Shown here piece after piece: positions 1-11,590 of a stretch of 64,000 nucleotides of DNA; the first letter of the stretch is position 1; each line of letters starts with the position of its first letter. The stretch is from the NCBI GenBank assembly GCA_029204225.1, contig CM055102.1:1235863-1299862 (forward strand), read 5' to 3'. A model generated the notes under the pieces. The model was not told the DNA's origin, made no database searches, and was given only the letters and a program-made list of their open reading frames with translations. Source of the stretch: Diphasiastrum complanatum (lineage: Eukaryota; Streptophyta; Lycopodiopsida; Lycopodiales; Lycopodiaceae). The position numbers and the translations under genes are program-made.

Positions 1-417
1 GAGAGCAATTGCACCATTATGAGAGAAAAAACATGAAATTGCTTGATTGATTTTGGTGAGATATCATCACCTATATATACATGATCCATCACGATTTTGG
101 GCAGGTATGAGTATCCCTAAACCTATCCCTAATGCTAATTTTGGTGGATCTTTCATCCCTACTAAGTTAGGGCTGGAATCTTGGAGATCCCTCAACAATG
201 CAAAAATTACCAAAAATAGCTCCTATTTTTTCTCCCTTGTATCTAAGCATAATTTGGACTCATTCCAAAGGTTCTAACACTTAGGTCTACTTGAGAGCAT
301 CCTTATGAATGGAATCCTATGCTATTTGGCACGTGTGACAAGCCACATCATGACCATCTAACTATTTACAAGTCATATGACCAAAACTAGTCAAGCTAGA
401 ATTGTGAATTTTTAACA
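1..417 (-). repeat. 3' LTR of copia A (partial)
   Basis: This matches the right-hand LTR of A and both LTRs of copia C. Its inner edge, read on the minus strand, is TGTTAAAAATTC, directly after a purine tract complementary to 418-431. About 265 bp of the expected 682 bp are cut off by the window edge. The CTATATATA promoter-like stretch of this LTR is near position 70-80 in reverse orientation. Confidence 0.95.
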
Positions 418-431
418 CTCCTCCTCACTAT

Positions 432-3400
432 CTAGCTTGGTTCAATCATTGCTTTACTAATCACTCCAAGTGATGATCTGAACTTCATAAAAGGTGTCTT
501 TTGAAGTGGTTTAGTAAGTAGATCAGCTACACATTCATTGCTTGGAACATGCTCCAAAGCAATCTCCTTGGCTTGCACCATTTCTCTCACAAAGTGATGG
601 CATATCTCAATGTGCTTAGATCTTGCATGGAATATTGGGTTAGATGCAAGGTGTTGGGCTGATATATTGTCATTGTAGATGATTGGTGCCTCCTCTGAAT
701 CCATGATCTTTAGCTCCACCAATAATCTCTTGATCCAAAGTACCTCCTTTGTAGTGGTTGTCAAAGCTTTGTACTCGGCCTCGGTTGAAGATAGAGATAT
801 AGTTTCTTGCTTTTTTGAAAGCCATGAAACCACACCTTCTCCTATGAAAGTTGAATAGGCACTTGTTGATTTACTATCTCTCTTGTCCCCTGCAAAATCT
901 GAATCACTAAATGCATAAAGGTTAATCACATCTCCTCTATATAGAATCCCAAAATCCAATGTACCCGAGATGTATCTTAGAATCCTCTTAGCCTTTTTCC
1001 AATGGATATTCAATGGCTTTTGCATGGATTGGCTCAACCTACATATACTAAAGCTAAGATCTGGTCTAGTTATAGTGATCCACATTAAGGAGCCTATAAG
1101 TTGCCTAAACAAAGTGATGTCCATGAAGGATCTTTCATCATCTTCATTTGGCACTTTTACATCTTGCTCCATTGGTGTGTCAACACTTTTGCATACTTCC
1201 ATCTTAAACTTCTTCAAAAGACTTTGAGCATAGTTTACTTGACTTATAAAGATAAAATCAGACCCTCTAAGTACTTCTATGCCTAAGATGAAGTGAAGAC
1301 ACCCTAGATCTACCATCTTGAACTCTAAGGATAGATCTATCTTGATTTTTTCAATACCATCAACACTATTTCCACTAATGATGATGTCATCTACATAAAT
1401 GAGTAAAAGTACAATACCAACATCATCAAACTTAATGTAAAGAGTGGGATCATATTCACTTTGAACAAAAGAAAGTGAAATAAGATAGCAATGTAGTCTT
1501 GAATTCCAAGATCTCGAGGCTTGCTTCAAGCCATAGTTGCTTCTTTGGAGATGGCATACTTTGTTCTCCATACCATGCTTGATGAACCCTTGTGGCTGCT
1601 CCATATAGATATCCTCTTCCAAAAAAACATTCAAGAAAGCATTAGAGACATCCATTTGACATAGAATCCATCCAAAATGTGATGCAAGTGCAATGATTAG
1701 CCTTATTGTGACCATCTTGGCCACACGTGCAAAAGTTTCCTCATAGTCTATCCCTCTCTCTTGAGCATAACCTTTTGCAACTAATATTGCTTTATGTTTG
1801 TTAACACTCCCATTTGCATTCAACTTAAGCTTGAAGACCCACTTGCATCCTATTACATTCCTTTGAGGTCTCTCAACAAGCAACCAAGTTTCATTCTCAA
1901 TCAAGGCATCATACTCATCCAACATAGCTTTATACCATTCTTTGGAGTTCAATGCATCTTCAACATCAGACGGTTCTTCAAAACTAGATAAAGCATAAGA
2001 AGTGGATGAGATACCCTCAACTTGCTGTCCTTTGCCTTGATATGTGAGCGTTGATGGCTCCACTTTTGCCCTTGAAGATCTCCTTGGTGTGATAGGTGGG
2101 TTTGGTGCTTGCTCCTCCATGAGCTCCTCCTCAAAACCAAGATCTTGCTCCTCGGCCATCTTCTTCTTGATTGTTGGAGCACTTGAGCCTTCTTCAAGCA
2201 TATGCATATGATGTTCATCAAAGATGACATCCCTTGAAACAACAAATTTGTTTAAGGATGGGAGATAGACTTTGTAGCCCTTGCTTGAGCTTGCATATCC
2301 AAGCATGATCCCTCTTGTGGAAGATGGATCCTCCTTGGTTCTTGTTTCCAATGGCACATGCACATAACATATACACCCAAAAACTTTTAAGTGATTAAGA
2401 TTGGGTTTCTTTCCATACAACATCTCATAAGGAGTTTTGTCTTCAATTGCTTTGCAAGACACCCTATTCATCAAGTAGTTTGCACATACAAGAGACTCAC
2501 CCCAAAAGGATTTGGGCAAACAAGCATCTAATCTTAAAGCCTTAGAACATTCACATAATGTTCTATTCCTTCTTTCAGCAACTCCATTTTGTTGAGGAGT
2601 GTAAGGACAAGAAGTCTCTTTCTTGATCCCTTCCTCCTCACAAAAGGCCTTGAACTCATTGGAGATGAATTCTCCACCATTGTCACTTCTAAGAATCTTG
2701 ATGCTATGATTATGATGCTTTTCCACAAACAACTTGAACATTACAAAAGTATCAAATATTTGAGACTTGAAGGAAAGTAAGAACACCCAACAATATCTTG
2801 AGTAGTCATCAATGAAGGTTAAAAACATGGATGAACCTCCATTAGATTTGGTGCTAGCAATGTGCACATCCGAGTGTATGAGTTCAAGAGGATGAGATGA
2901 CTTTGTGATGGAGTTAGGAAACACCTTCTTATGTGCCTTGGATAAGGCACAAGCTTCACAAACCTTGTCTTCCTTCCCAATAGACCTTGGTAGGCCTAAA
3001 GCATACTCCTCCTTGATCATAGCCTCCATGGAACCCGAGTTGACATGTCCAAGTCTTTTGTGCCATAAAGTAAAAGTAGATATCTTGCTCTTCTCGGCCA
3101 ACATGACAACATTAGTATCCACAAATGCATCCAACTTATAAAGTTTGCCAAGTCTAGTGCCCTTAGCCACTATCTTACCCTTCTTCTTGATGAAACATTC
3201 ATTTGAAGCAAAGTCAACATTGAAACCATTGTCTACCATTTGGCCAACACTTAGTAGATTCTTTGTTATTGTAGGAATGTACAAAACACCTTCTATGTTG
3301 ATCTTTTTGGAAGATCCTAAGCAAAGGGGAATTCTACCAACTCCTTCAATCTTACAAGCTTCATCATTTGCTGTATAGATAGACTTTATAGGTCCATCAT

Positions 3401-4400
3401 AAGATAAGAGAGAAGAGAAAAACTCCCTCTTACTAGTCATGTGTGAACTAGCACCCGAGTCAATCCACCAAGGATCTTCTCCTTTGAAGCTTGTTGAAGA
3501 AAATATGGACATCATGAGAGAGTCCTCATGTGAACTCTCCTCCTCCTCCTCTTTGCTCATGTTGGCTTGGCTTTGATCTTGCTTCCACTTGAAGCATTCC
3601 GAGGCATAATGCCCCATCTTGCTACAATAGTAGCACTTCACCTTTGATTTGTCCTTCTTGACTTTGGTGGTTGATGGAGATGCCTTTGAGGGTCCTTCTT
3701 GATCCTCAAGCTTTGTAGACTTCTTGAATGTTGATACTTTGCCTTTGGACTTGCCTTTGCCTTTGGTGAAGAGAGCTTGGTCATCTCCACCTTGGATGGA
3801 AAGCCTATCCATCCTCTCTTGCATTTGGCTCCTTCTTGATTCCTCGGCCATGAGTGTGCCTTGGAGTTCTTCAAGTATGGGTAGCTTACCCATAATTGCA
3901 TATTCCTGAACCAAGTTGTCAAATTCAAAGCTTAGTCCATTCAATATGAGTTGAACAAGCTCTTCATCCTTTATAGGATCACCTATAAAGGCTAGCTCTT
4001 TGTTCAATTCCTTTACTCTTAGGACAAAAGTATGTGCACTCTCTCCTTTCTTTTGATAGCTTCTATAGATTTGATTCTTCAAAGCTAACATTCTAGTTTG
4101 GTTCTTGGATTCATAGACCTTTTGCAAAGTCTCCCAAGCATCTTGAGCTGAAGTGCAATCTCCTACCTCTCTTAAGAGTTCATTTGCAACATTCATTTTT
4201 ATGCAATGTAGTGCAACATTGCACCTCTTGATGTATTTGGCTTTTTCTTGAGGATGAATAGGTTCACCCTCCTTAACATTTACAATTTCCATCAGATCTT
4301 GCATGATCATGATAGATTCCATTCTAACTTTCCATATGGAATAGTTAGTTTTGTTGAGCCTTTCATTAGTATCCAAAAGATATGCATTTATAGATGCCAT
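432..4400 (-). CDS. Copia A Gag-Pol polyprotein, 1322 aa, open but with altered RT residues
   Basis: One frame encodes all copia functions. Order: Gag capsid-like region (1-230); CCHC zinc knuckle at C256, C259, H264, C269; aspartic protease with D314 in DSGASSH; integrase zinc finger H447, H452, C481, C484; integrase catalytic D511, D573, E609 (35 residues between the last two); RT with YVDD at 1002-1005; RNase H with a SLSSTEAEY motif. The start is the first Met (MASINAYLLD), shared with copia C. Although the frame is open, four RT residues that copia C keeps in the family-typical state are changed here: I872 for R, R892 for P, V925 for G, N955 for I. A further change in RNase H replaces R of RKST by S. 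I infer that RT is impaired. Confidence 0.93.
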   Translation of the reverse strand: MASINAYLLDTNERLNKTNYSIWKVRMESIMIMQDLMEIVNVKEGEPIHPQEKAKYIKRCNVALHCIKMNVANELLREVGDCTSAQDAWETLQKVYESKNQTRMLALKNQIYRSYQKKGESAHTFVLRVKELNKELAFIGDPIKDEELVQLILNGLSFEFDNLVQEYAIMGKLPILEELQGTLMAEESRRSQMQERMDRLSIQGGDDQALFTKGKGKSKGKVSTFKKSTKLEDQEGPSKASPSTTKVKKDKSKVKCYYCSKMGHYASECFKWKQDQSQANMSKEEEEESSHEDSLMMSIFSSTSFKGEDPWWIDSGASSHMTSKREFFSSLLSYDGPIKSIYTANDEACKIEGVGRIPLCLGSSKKINIEGVLYIPTITKNLLSVGQMVDNGFNVDFASNECFIKKKGKIVAKGTRLGKLYKLDAFVDTNVVMLAEKSKISTFTLWHKRLGHVNSGSMEAMIKEEYALGLPRSIGKEDKVCEACALSKAHKKVFPNSITKSSHPLELIHSDVHIASTKSNGGSSMFLTFIDDYSRYCWVFLLSFKSQIFDTFVMFKLFVEKHHNHSIKILRSDNGGEFISNEFKAFCEEEGIKKETSCPYTPQQNGVAERRNRTLCECSKALRLDACLPKSFWGESLVCANYLMNRVSCKAIEDKTPYEMLYGKKPNLNHLKVFGCICYVHVPLETRTKEDPSSTRGIMLGYASSSKGYKVYLPSLNKFVVSRDVIFDEHHMHMLEEGSSAPTIKKKMAEEQDLGFEEELMEEQAPNPPITPRRSSRAKVEPSTLTYQGKGQQVEGISSTSYALSSFEEPSDVEDALNSKEWYKAMLDEYDALIENETWLLVERPQRNVIGCKWVFKLKLNANGSVNKHKAILVAKGYAQERGIDYEETFARVAKMVTIRLIIALASHFGWILCQMDVSNAFLNVFLEEDIYMEQPQGFIKHGMENKVCHLQRSNYGLKQASRSWNSRLHCYLISLSFVQSEYDPTLYIKFDDVGIVLLLIYVDDIIISGNSVDGIEKIKIDLSLEFKMVDLGCLHFILGIEVLRGSDFIFISQVNYAQSLLKKFKMEVCKSVDTPMEQDVKVPNEDDERSFMDITLFRQLIGSLMWITITRPDLSFSICRLSQSMQKPLNIHWKKAKRILRYISGTLDFGILYRGDVINLYAFSDSDFAGDKRDSKSTSAYSTFIGEGVVSWLSKKQETISLSSTEAEYKALTTTTKEVLWIKRLLVELKIMDSEEAPIIYNDNISAQHLASNPIFHARSKHIEICHHFVREMVQAKEIALEHVPSNECVADLLTKPLQKTPFMKFRSSLGVISKAMIEPS

Positions 4401-5198
4401 CTAGTCTCCTTATCAAGGACTTGACACAAATGAAGGTTACCTCTATTGATTTGATTGAAGGTCTATCTTATCCCACTTCTTAGGGACCTGAAAAGATCAG
4501 TAATATACTTCCTATAAAGATCTAAGAATGATCTCTAACAAAATCAAATCATAGAATACTAGAAACAATGCACTTGCTTGATTGAAGTAGACAATACTAG
4601 TAGAATTGCCCCTCTTTCTATAAAGAACATTAAAGCTTCCAAATGATCTGATCAAGAGTGAATTTCAGCAACCTAATATACTTCCAAAATCACTTGTGAA
4701 GGAGCTAAATGGAACTTAATGAGGATGCAACACAATCTACTATCCAATCACAAGCAAAAAATGATCAAAATTGATGAAAAATTGATCTAATTTGGTGCAT
4801 AAGTCAAGCAATGGTTGGACTGAACCTAAATCACTTTAGGAGGTGCCTACTACACCTTAGAACAGCCTTGAAGAGTCCCCAAAACTCTGATCTTCCCTCT
4901 CCTTGAATGCTAGAAAGCCTCCTCTATGAAATCACCTCCAAAACTCGCTTAGAAATCAATGCTTGGAGCAAGCAAAACTTGCTATCTTGGTAATGTGAAT
5001 TGAATTCAACTTTGCCTCTGGTTTTAGACACCTAAACACCTGCAAATGAAGTCACACAACACCAATCTCCAATGTATTTGACTCACTTTGAGTTCTAGAA
5101 TCAATACTAGATGCTAAGATCCAATCTACACAAGATTTAGATCAAAAATTGTGATCAAATTGAATGAAAACCAAGGATTTAGCTCATTTCAACCTTTA

Positions 5199-5211
5199 GG
5201 CTCTGATACCA
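5199..5211 (-). promoter_or_regulatory. Primer-binding site of copia A (initiator Met tRNA) and leader
   Basis: On the minus strand this reads TGGTATCAGAGCC, complementary to the 3' end of plant initiator methionine tRNA, and it directly follows the LTR end. The stretch 4401-5198 between it and the gag start is an untranslated leader of about 800 bp; I see no gene in it. Confidence 0.93.
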
Positions 5212-5630
5212 TGTAAAAATTACAGCAAATAAGGATCCTAAAACACTTGAAATGATGAGGAAAACAATAGATTATGATTTCATAAGATTAGCACAAGTTG
5301 AACCATCAAAATCCATCAAAAACCTATGCTTGAACCTCACTAAATGGCCCAAATCCTTGAAGAAGGCTTCACACGTGTGAAAGTACGGCCTACCACAGTA
5401 TGAGTACTGTACACCAGACCTACATTCAATCCTATAATCATTAGTAATCACAAGTACTCAAACAATTATGAACATAGAGAGCAATTGCACCATTATGAGA
5501 GAAAAAACATGAAATTGCTTGATTGATTTTGGTGAGATATCATCACCTATATATACATGATCCATCATGATTTTGGGCAGGTATGAGTATCCCTAAACCT
5601 ATCCCTAATGCTAATTTTGGTGGATCTGTC
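5212..5630 (-). repeat. 5' LTR of copia A, promoter-proximal part
   Basis: This is the downstream part (in element sense) of the A 5' LTR. It includes the CTATATATA stretch near 5546-5556 and the end TGTAATTTTTACA next to the primer site. It is interrupted at 5630/5631 by gypsy E. The last five bases, CTGTC (5626-5630), are the target-site duplication. Confidence 0.94.
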
Positions 5631-5988
5631 TGTTACGAGCTCGTAACCAGTGCCGAACCCTAGAGAACACAGATAGGTCAGATACCACAGTCAGGGTCGT
5701 GTCCAGCGTACATGACCAACAGGGCAAGACAGTGTGAGTAGTGTGCCCCAGCACGGTCCATAGCCATGGCGGGCCTAACACAGCCTAGGGACCCTGTCAG
5801 CAGGATAGGGACCCCAGTTGGGTCCCGACGTGCAGTCGGCCACGTCAGTGCCACATGGCCGACACTTGGCAGTTGCATGCTACCAGTCCTCACACTGGGC
5901 TAGGAGGGGCTTACTCTATATCAGGGAGTAGGCAAGGTTGGGTGGATCAGTTAGTATTTGCCCTACTGTGGTGTTAGGATTTATTACA
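5631..5988 (+). repeat. 5' LTR of gypsy E
   Basis: 358 bp, TG...CA ends. It contains a weak TATA-like CTATATC at about 5916-5922. It differs from the 3' LTR at five positions. A 71-codon reverse-strand reading frame inside it recurs in the other LTR only because the LTRs are copies; I do not call it a gene. Confidence 0.96.
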
Positions 5989-5989
5989 C

Positions 5990-6002
5990 TGGTATCAGAG
6001 CC
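5990..6002 (+). promoter_or_regulatory. Primer-binding site of gypsy E and leader
   Basis: TGGTATCAGAGCC, one base after the LTR end, fits initiator Met tRNA. From 6003 to 6791 is an untranslated leader of about 790 bp. Short open stretches in it show no family resemblance and I see no gene there. Confidence 0.92.
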
Positions 6003-6791
6003 ATCTCCATCCTAGGGAGTTCAGGACAGCAGTAGAGAAAGCTATCAGAAGATAGGAAGTGTTTCTCAGATTCTCAGAGAGGAATAGAGGAGGAGGATCG
6101 TTGTAGGAGCAGCCTTCAAACTTCTGATTTCCACTGAGAAATCACAGTAGCAAGGAGTTAGATTCCAAGTGTAGGTAACTCGCTGAAAAAACAACTGTTT
6201 CTCACTGAGTTCAGAGGATTCTCTATAGTTTTCCCAGCGAAATTAGAGTAGGAAGAAGCCAGCACCTCCATCGCTGTACAGTCAGAGACCTACATCCGAT
6301 TTCCAGGGAAAAAGTTACTGGTTCTCAGCAAGTTGGAAGCCAAAAAAGAGGAGCAGGGCCAGCGCTGCCAGTGCTTCTGAAAATCTGGTTTTTCAACAAG
6401 TTTTTGGGCCCCAACGTCAGAGATTTGGAGCAAGAGGATTCCTACCAGATCAGCGAGTAGGAGACTTTTGAAATTTCAGAACTCAAAAGGGTTTTTGGAC
6501 TTCAGATTTGCCTTTTTGTGGACAAGTTGGATTGCAATCAGACCAGCGAGCTACTATCCTCAAAAAACCGGGAAATTTAGTACCGTTTTGAAGCCTCAAA
6601 CTGGCATTTTTTGGAACAGCAGGTCTGAAATCTTTGGGAAAAGAGCTGAAAGGGTTCCTCTTCATTCTTTCTTTGGAAGTACAGTCCTCAGAAACAGCTA
6701 AGTCATCTTTCCTTTCCCTTGTACAGTTGTAAATTAGTCTTTTAGACTTTTTTCCTTCAGAAGTTAAGGTAGCTCTCTTTCAGTTTCGAAG

Positions 6792-6917
6792 ATGACCACT
6801 CCTCAGGGACCTGATCAACCCCAGGAGAGAGGCTTCGACGAACTTGAAACAGAAGCCTTGGCTTACAGAAAAGGGAAGGAACCCATGGAAGTAGAAGAAC
6901 AGGAACAGTTCGCCTAA
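6792..6917 (+). pseudogene. Gypsy E Gag N-terminal piece, cut by in-frame TAA
   Basis: An ATG at 6792 opens a frame of 41 codons (MTTPQGPDQPQERGF...) ending in TAA at 6915-6917. It is in the same phase as the long gag-pol frame that resumes directly after, and the glutamate-rich composition continues across the stop. I infer that 6792 is the ancestral gag start and that the TAA is a point nonsense mutation, a GAA or CAA codon being one change away. Stop readthrough is an alternative, but no suppression signal is visible. Confidence 0.7.
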
Positions 6918-6956
6918 GAACTCGACGAACTGGTTACCAAGGAGCAGTTCCTCCAA

Positions 6957-9900
6957 TTGGTAACAGAAGTGGATGAACTGAAGCTGGCATTAGCCAATTT
7001 CAAGTCCAGTGTGGACGACTCGTTCGCTGAACTCAAAAACTTGATTTTGAGTTCCGCGAAAGGAAGCCTTCCCTCCACTTCTCAGTTATCCCCTTCTCCA
7101 CTTCCATCAGTTTCGGGTGAGACTTTACGGTCTCACCCCAGTGTTTTTAAAGATTTAAAGCCTCCTACTTTTAATGGGGAAGAGAAGGATAGAAATGCAG
7201 ATATTCTACAAACCTTCCTCAGCAAATGGAAGAACATTCATGCTCTTAAACAGACCCCTGACCATTTGCAAGCAATTGAGGCCAGTCTTTCTTTAGGGCC
7301 TATGGCCTATAAGTGGTGGTTAAATCTCCAGGAGACTGGGCAGACTCCCCGGTCATGGAAAGCTTTTGAAGAAGCTTTCCTAAGAGAATTTCTACCAGAG
7401 AATGAACTTGATAGAGCCTGGGAAGCCTGGGAAAGAACAGTAATGGACAAGTCCCTCATCCAATATATCTCGCAGTATCGAGAGGCAATTTTAAAGATTA
7501 AAAATATGGATGACTATCAAAAAATCAGGGGATTTGTCCGTGGCCTCAAAGATGAATATAAAGTAGAGGTCCAGAGAAACTCGCCTACTACCCTTGAGCA
7601 AGCTCTCAGATATGCTCAAATCTATGATGATTCAGTGGGTAGGAAGAGAGCGAGACAGCAACCACTTTCTGAGCAGCTTCCTCAGAAAGACTTTCAATTT
7701 AAAAAGAAATTTTTAAAAAGAAAGAAAGAAGATAAATTTAAAGGTGAAGCTCCTCAGAAACGCCCTTCACACATACAGACCTTAAAACCAGATGATTTTG
7801 AGAAAGCCAAACAAGAACGTTTGTGCTTTGTGTGTATGGGCAAGGGACACACAGTCAGACAGTGTCCCAAGGGGCCTTTCACTAAAAAAGATAAGAAAGA
7901 TAAAAAACAAGTTCATCTTGTTCAGACTGTATGTTTCCCCAGTGACTCGGCAGCTTCCGAGATCAAAGTGTATCATGAAGATCATGAACACTGTTGCCAG
8001 CTGACCTCTGCAATGCTAGCGAGACCCTTCAGCTTTGGGCCGCATGACCTAGTACGTATGCATGGAAAAGTTGGTAACCAGTCAGTAAGAGTCATGGTTG
8101 ATGATGGGGCAACCCATAATTTCATCAACCACACCCTGGTTAAAAAGCTTAAACTACCAGAAGTACCTAGTCAGCATAGGTACATAGTTTCATTAGCTAA
8201 GGGTGAAGATAAAAAAATATGGGAAACTATGGTGAGTAAGTTAAATCTTGGTATTCAGGGGTACCAAGATCAAATAAACTTTCAGATAATGCACCTGGAT
8301 CGAACAGACATTGTTCTCGGGAGAGATTGGCTCTACAGTTTAGGACCTTCCCTCCACAGAAACTATCAGGAGAACACCCTCAGCTTTCAGTATAAAGGCC
8401 GAGAGATCCAGTTGCATGGGGAGCATGATGTTCCCAACAGCCCTATGGTCTGCAGTTCAGAGCTCTGTCAGCTAATCGGAGACGAAGACCATCAGGTATT
8501 CTTATGTGACTTTCAGTTTATTCCTGAAGTTTCTATTTCCAGTTCTATTCAGCAGAAAATCAGTAAATTAGAAACTTTATTGTCTAAATTTAAAGATGTT
8601 TTTCCTGAAGATTTGCCACATGGTTTACCACCTAGCAGAGAGGTAGATCATGTAATAAATCTAGTACCAGGTACAGCACCTGTTTCTAAACCTCCGTATC
8701 GGGTCAGCCGAACAGAGGATGAAGAAATAACTAGGCAGTTAACAGACTATCTTGGGAAAGGCCAAATTCAGACCAGTAGTTCACCATGGGCCTCACCAGT
8801 CCTATTGGTGAAAAAGAAGGAGGGGTCTATGCGTCTTTGCGTAGATTACAGAGCCCTCAATAAAGTCACAATTAAGAATAAATACCCTATGCCTCGGGCA
8901 GACGAGTTGTTTGATCAACTCGACGGGGCTAAGTTTTTCAGTAAAATAGACCTTAGATCGGGATATCATCAAGTCCGTATAAAATCGGAAGATGTCTCAA
9001 AAACAGCCTTTAGCACTCGTCACGGTCATTATGAGTTTAAGGTGATGCCATTTGGGCTCACAAATGCTCCAGCTACCTTTATGACCTTGATGAACAGTGT
9101 CCTCAGACCATACTTGGATAAATTTGTAGTCGTATTTTTAGATGACATCCTCGTTTACAGCAAAACCAGGAAGGAGCATCTAAAACACCTCAGAAAGGTG
9201 TTTCGACTGCTCAGAAAGCATAAGCTTTATGCTAAACAATCCAAGTGTGAATTCTTCGTTGAAGAAATAGCATATTTGGGTCACATTATCTCTTCAGATG
9301 GGATTAAGATGGACCCAAATAAGGTTAAAGCCATACTCAGTTGGCTGAGACCTCAGAATATTTTGGAACTTCAAATCTTTCTTGGTCTGGCGGGATATTA
9401 CAGACGATTTGTCAAGGAATATGCTCAGATAGCAGTCCCTATGACAAATCTCCTTAAGGGGAAGGGAAAGGAGTTCATTTGGGAGTCTGCACAACAGGAG
9501 AGCTTTGATGCTCTCAAAACAGCCTTAGCTACAGCACCAGTTTTAAAGGTCGTCGACCCCAATCAGCCATTTGTGGTCGAAACAGATGCTAGCGACTTTG
9601 CAGTAGGTGCTGTGCTAACTCAGGGTGGACGACCAGTTGCCTTCGAGAGTAAAAAACTCGAGCCAGCACAGACTAGGTATAGTGCCTATGAAAAGGAACT
9701 CTTTTCTATAGTCCATGCCCTTAAGACTTGGAGGCATTATTTGTATGGTGCCAACTTTGAGGTCCTGACAGACCATGAGAGTCTCAGATACCTTTGCAAT
9801 CAACCTGAGCTTAGAGGTCGGAAAGCTCGTTGGGCAGAGTTGATGCAAGAGTTTGACATGTCTATCAGATATAGGCGTGGAAAATTCAATACAGTAGCAG

Positions 9901-11579
9901 ATGCCCTTAGCAGAATGCCTATGATAAACGAGCTGAGTTTTACTCAGATTCGTAATGAGTTACTCGAGTCCTTGAGAGGGAAATGCCAGCATGATGCATT
10001 CTTCTCTATTATCTGGAACTCAGTCCAGAACAGACAGTTACAGACTCCAGAACCAGTTCCCGGGGCTGGTGCCAGTTCATCCAAGAATACGGCAGCTTCC
10101 GTTGAGGATGATGATGAATCCGAGTATACGTCGTCAGGTGACGTTGAGGATTCTGAGCCTGTATTACCCAAGCAAACCCCAGTGGTTGAGGGTCAGTTGA
10201 CTCAAGGATTCAAATGGAAACAGTATTCCATTCAGGATGAGTACTTGCTCTATAGAGATAGAGTATGTGTCCCCAATTCAGAGGATTATAGGCAGCAGGT
10301 CCTATATGAATGTCATGACAATCCTAGCGCGGGACACCCAGGCATACAGAAGACCTATGAGCTTCTTCGTAGGCAATTTTTCTGGCCCAGTATGAAAAAG
10401 GACGTCCACCAGTATGTAACCAGTTGCCAGAAATGTCAAGTAAATAAAGCAGAGCGTTTAAAGGCAGGAGGGTTGTTGCATCCCTTAGAAATACCAGCTG
10501 GTGAATGGGAGAGTATCTCCATGGATTTTATAGTAGGCCTGCCTAAAACCCAAAAGGGTAATGACGCTATATGGGTCACAGTTGACCGTCTGACCAAAAT
10601 GGCTCATTTTATTCCGACCAAAACAACCGTTAGAGCTCCAGAGTTAGCGAGGTTGTTTGTAGACGGGCTATTTAAATTGTACGGTCTACCTTCCGGCATA
10701 GTCAGCGACCGGGACAGTAAGTTTACTGGAAATTTTTGGAAGGCAGTATTCCATCATCTCCATACTAAACTTAATATGAGTACCACCGACCATCCACAGA
10801 CGGACGGTCAAACAGAAAGGGTAAATCAAGTGCTGGAGGATATGCTTCGTGCATACGTCAGCAAGAGGCAGACTAATTGGGAGGAGTATCTCTCGATATT
10901 AGAGTTTGCTTACAACAGTACCAAACATTCAGCTACGGGATACAGCCCATTTATGCTGATGTACGGTTTTCAGCCACGCTCACCCACAGCTGTAGGGTTT
11001 AAACAAGAAAAAGTTGAAGCAGCCAGAAACTTTTTAGAAGACCTAAACCAGATGATAGAACATGCTAAGCGTAGCATTAGACAATCCCAGGATCGAGCCA
11101 GGCATTATGCAGATCCACACAGACGGGATGTGCAGTTCTCCACTGGTGAGAAAGTCTACTTGAGAGTCCCAGTTGACTCTAAAACCCTCAAATCAGGAGT
11201 GTGTGCTAAGTTGTCTCCAAGGTATTGTGGTCCCTTTACCATCAGTAGGAGACTAGGCGAGGTCACCTATGAACTAGAACTCCCACACAACAGTAAGGTT
11301 TTTCCAGTTTTTCATGTAAGTCAGTTACGAAAAGCCTTAACCAGATCAGATAATCTGGTAGGGGACAGTGTTCTAGTTCTCCCATTGGATCCTCAACAAC
11401 CTCCACATGAACCAGAGGAAATTCTTGATAGTAGAGAGACGCAGACTCGTCATACTCTATACCGAGAATATCTGGTTAAGTGGAATGATCAGCCTGTTGA
11501 GAATGCCACTTGGGAAAGAGGCAGCGTCCTTCGCAAGATTTTTCCAGACTTTGTCTTAGAGGACCAAGACGGTTCTTAA
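6957..11579 (+). CDS. Gypsy E Gag-Pol polyprotein with chromodomain, 1540 codons
   Basis: Order (numbered from the TTG at 6957): Gag (1-280); CCHC knuckle C290, C293, H298, C303; protease VDDGATHNF at 381-389; RT with LDD at 728-730; RNase H with TDAS near 877; integrase zinc finger H1120, H1127, C1157, C1160; catalytic D1190, D1251, E1287 (35 residues between the last two); chromodomain about 1495-1535 (YLVKWNDQP...ATWE). No ATG starts this open stretch: the first in-frame Met is codon 116 (7302) and the probable original start is 6792, beyond the TAA at 6915. Pol is undamaged, so the protein may be made only by readthrough or internal initiation. An acidic, Ser-rich stretch (about 1031-1075) separates RNase H from integrase. 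The chromodomain may direct integration to particular chromatin, as known for this branch. Confidence 0.94.
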   Translation: MVTEVDELKLALANFKSSVDDSFAELKNLILSSAKGSLPSTSQLSPSPLPSVSGETLRSHPSVFKDLKPPTFNGEEKDRNADILQTFLSKWKNIHALKQTPDHLQAIEASLSLGPMAYKWWLNLQETGQTPRSWKAFEEAFLREFLPENELDRAWEAWERTVMDKSLIQYISQYREAILKIKNMDDYQKIRGFVRGLKDEYKVEVQRNSPTTLEQALRYAQIYDDSVGRKRARQQPLSEQLPQKDFQFKKKFLKRKKEDKFKGEAPQKRPSHIQTLKPDDFEKAKQERLCFVCMGKGHTVRQCPKGPFTKKDKKDKKQVHLVQTVCFPSDSAASEIKVYHEDHEHCCQLTSAMLARPFSFGPHDLVRMHGKVGNQSVRVMVDDGATHNFINHTLVKKLKLPEVPSQHRYIVSLAKGEDKKIWETMVSKLNLGIQGYQDQINFQIMHLDRTDIVLGRDWLYSLGPSLHRNYQENTLSFQYKGREIQLHGEHDVPNSPMVCSSELCQLIGDEDHQVFLCDFQFIPEVSISSSIQQKISKLETLLSKFKDVFPEDLPHGLPPSREVDHVINLVPGTAPVSKPPYRVSRTEDEEITRQLTDYLGKGQIQTSSSPWASPVLLVKKKEGSMRLCVDYRALNKVTIKNKYPMPRADELFDQLDGAKFFSKIDLRSGYHQVRIKSEDVSKTAFSTRHGHYEFKVMPFGLTNAPATFMTLMNSVLRPYLDKFVVVFLDDILVYSKTRKEHLKHLRKVFRLLRKHKLYAKQSKCEFFVEEIAYLGHIISSDGIKMDPNKVKAILSWLRPQNILELQIFLGLAGYYRRFVKEYAQIAVPMTNLLKGKGKEFIWESAQQESFDALKTALATAPVLKVVDPNQPFVVETDASDFAVGAVLTQGGRPVAFESKKLEPAQTRYSAYEKELFSIVHALKTWRHYLYGANFEVLTDHESLRYLCNQPELRGRKARWAELMQEFDMSIRYRRGKFNTVADALSRMPMINELSFTQIRNELLESLRGKCQHDAFFSIIWNSVQNRQLQTPEPVPGAGASSSKNTAASVEDDDESEYTSSGDVEDSEPVLPKQTPVVEGQLTQGFKWKQYSIQDEYLLYRDRVCVPNSEDYRQQVLYECHDNPSAGHPGIQKTYELLRRQFFWPSMKKDVHQYVTSCQKCQVNKAERLKAGGLLHPLEIPAGEWESISMDFIVGLPKTQKGNDAIWVTVDRLTKMAHFIPTKTTVRAPELARLFVDGLFKLYGLPSGIVSDRDSKFTGNFWKAVFHHLHTKLNMSTTDHPQTDGQTERVNQVLEDMLRAYVSKRQTNWEEYLSILEFAYNSTKHSATGYSPFMLMYGFQPRSPTAVGFKQEKVEAARNFLEDLNQMIEHAKRSIRQSQDRARHYADPHRRDVQFSTGEKVYLRVPVDSKTLKSGVCAKLSPRYCGPFTISRRLGEVTYELELPHNSKVFPVFHVSQLRKALTRSDNLVGDSVLVLPLDPQQPPHEPEEILDSRETQTRHTLYREYLVKWNDQPVENATWERGSVLRKIFPDFVLEDQDGS

Positions 11580-11590
11580 GGGGGAGGGAG

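Noticed and set aside
5678-5893. A 71-codon reverse frame repeated at 11638-11853
   Set aside because: It lies wholly in the two LTRs of gypsy E and is duplicated only because LTRs are copies; no domain or start context supports it.
8097-8125. Protease motif VDDGATHNF in gypsy E as a broken active site
   Set aside because: The D-x-G core is kept and variants of the second residue are, as far as I recall, common in plant gypsy proteases, so I do not count it as damage.
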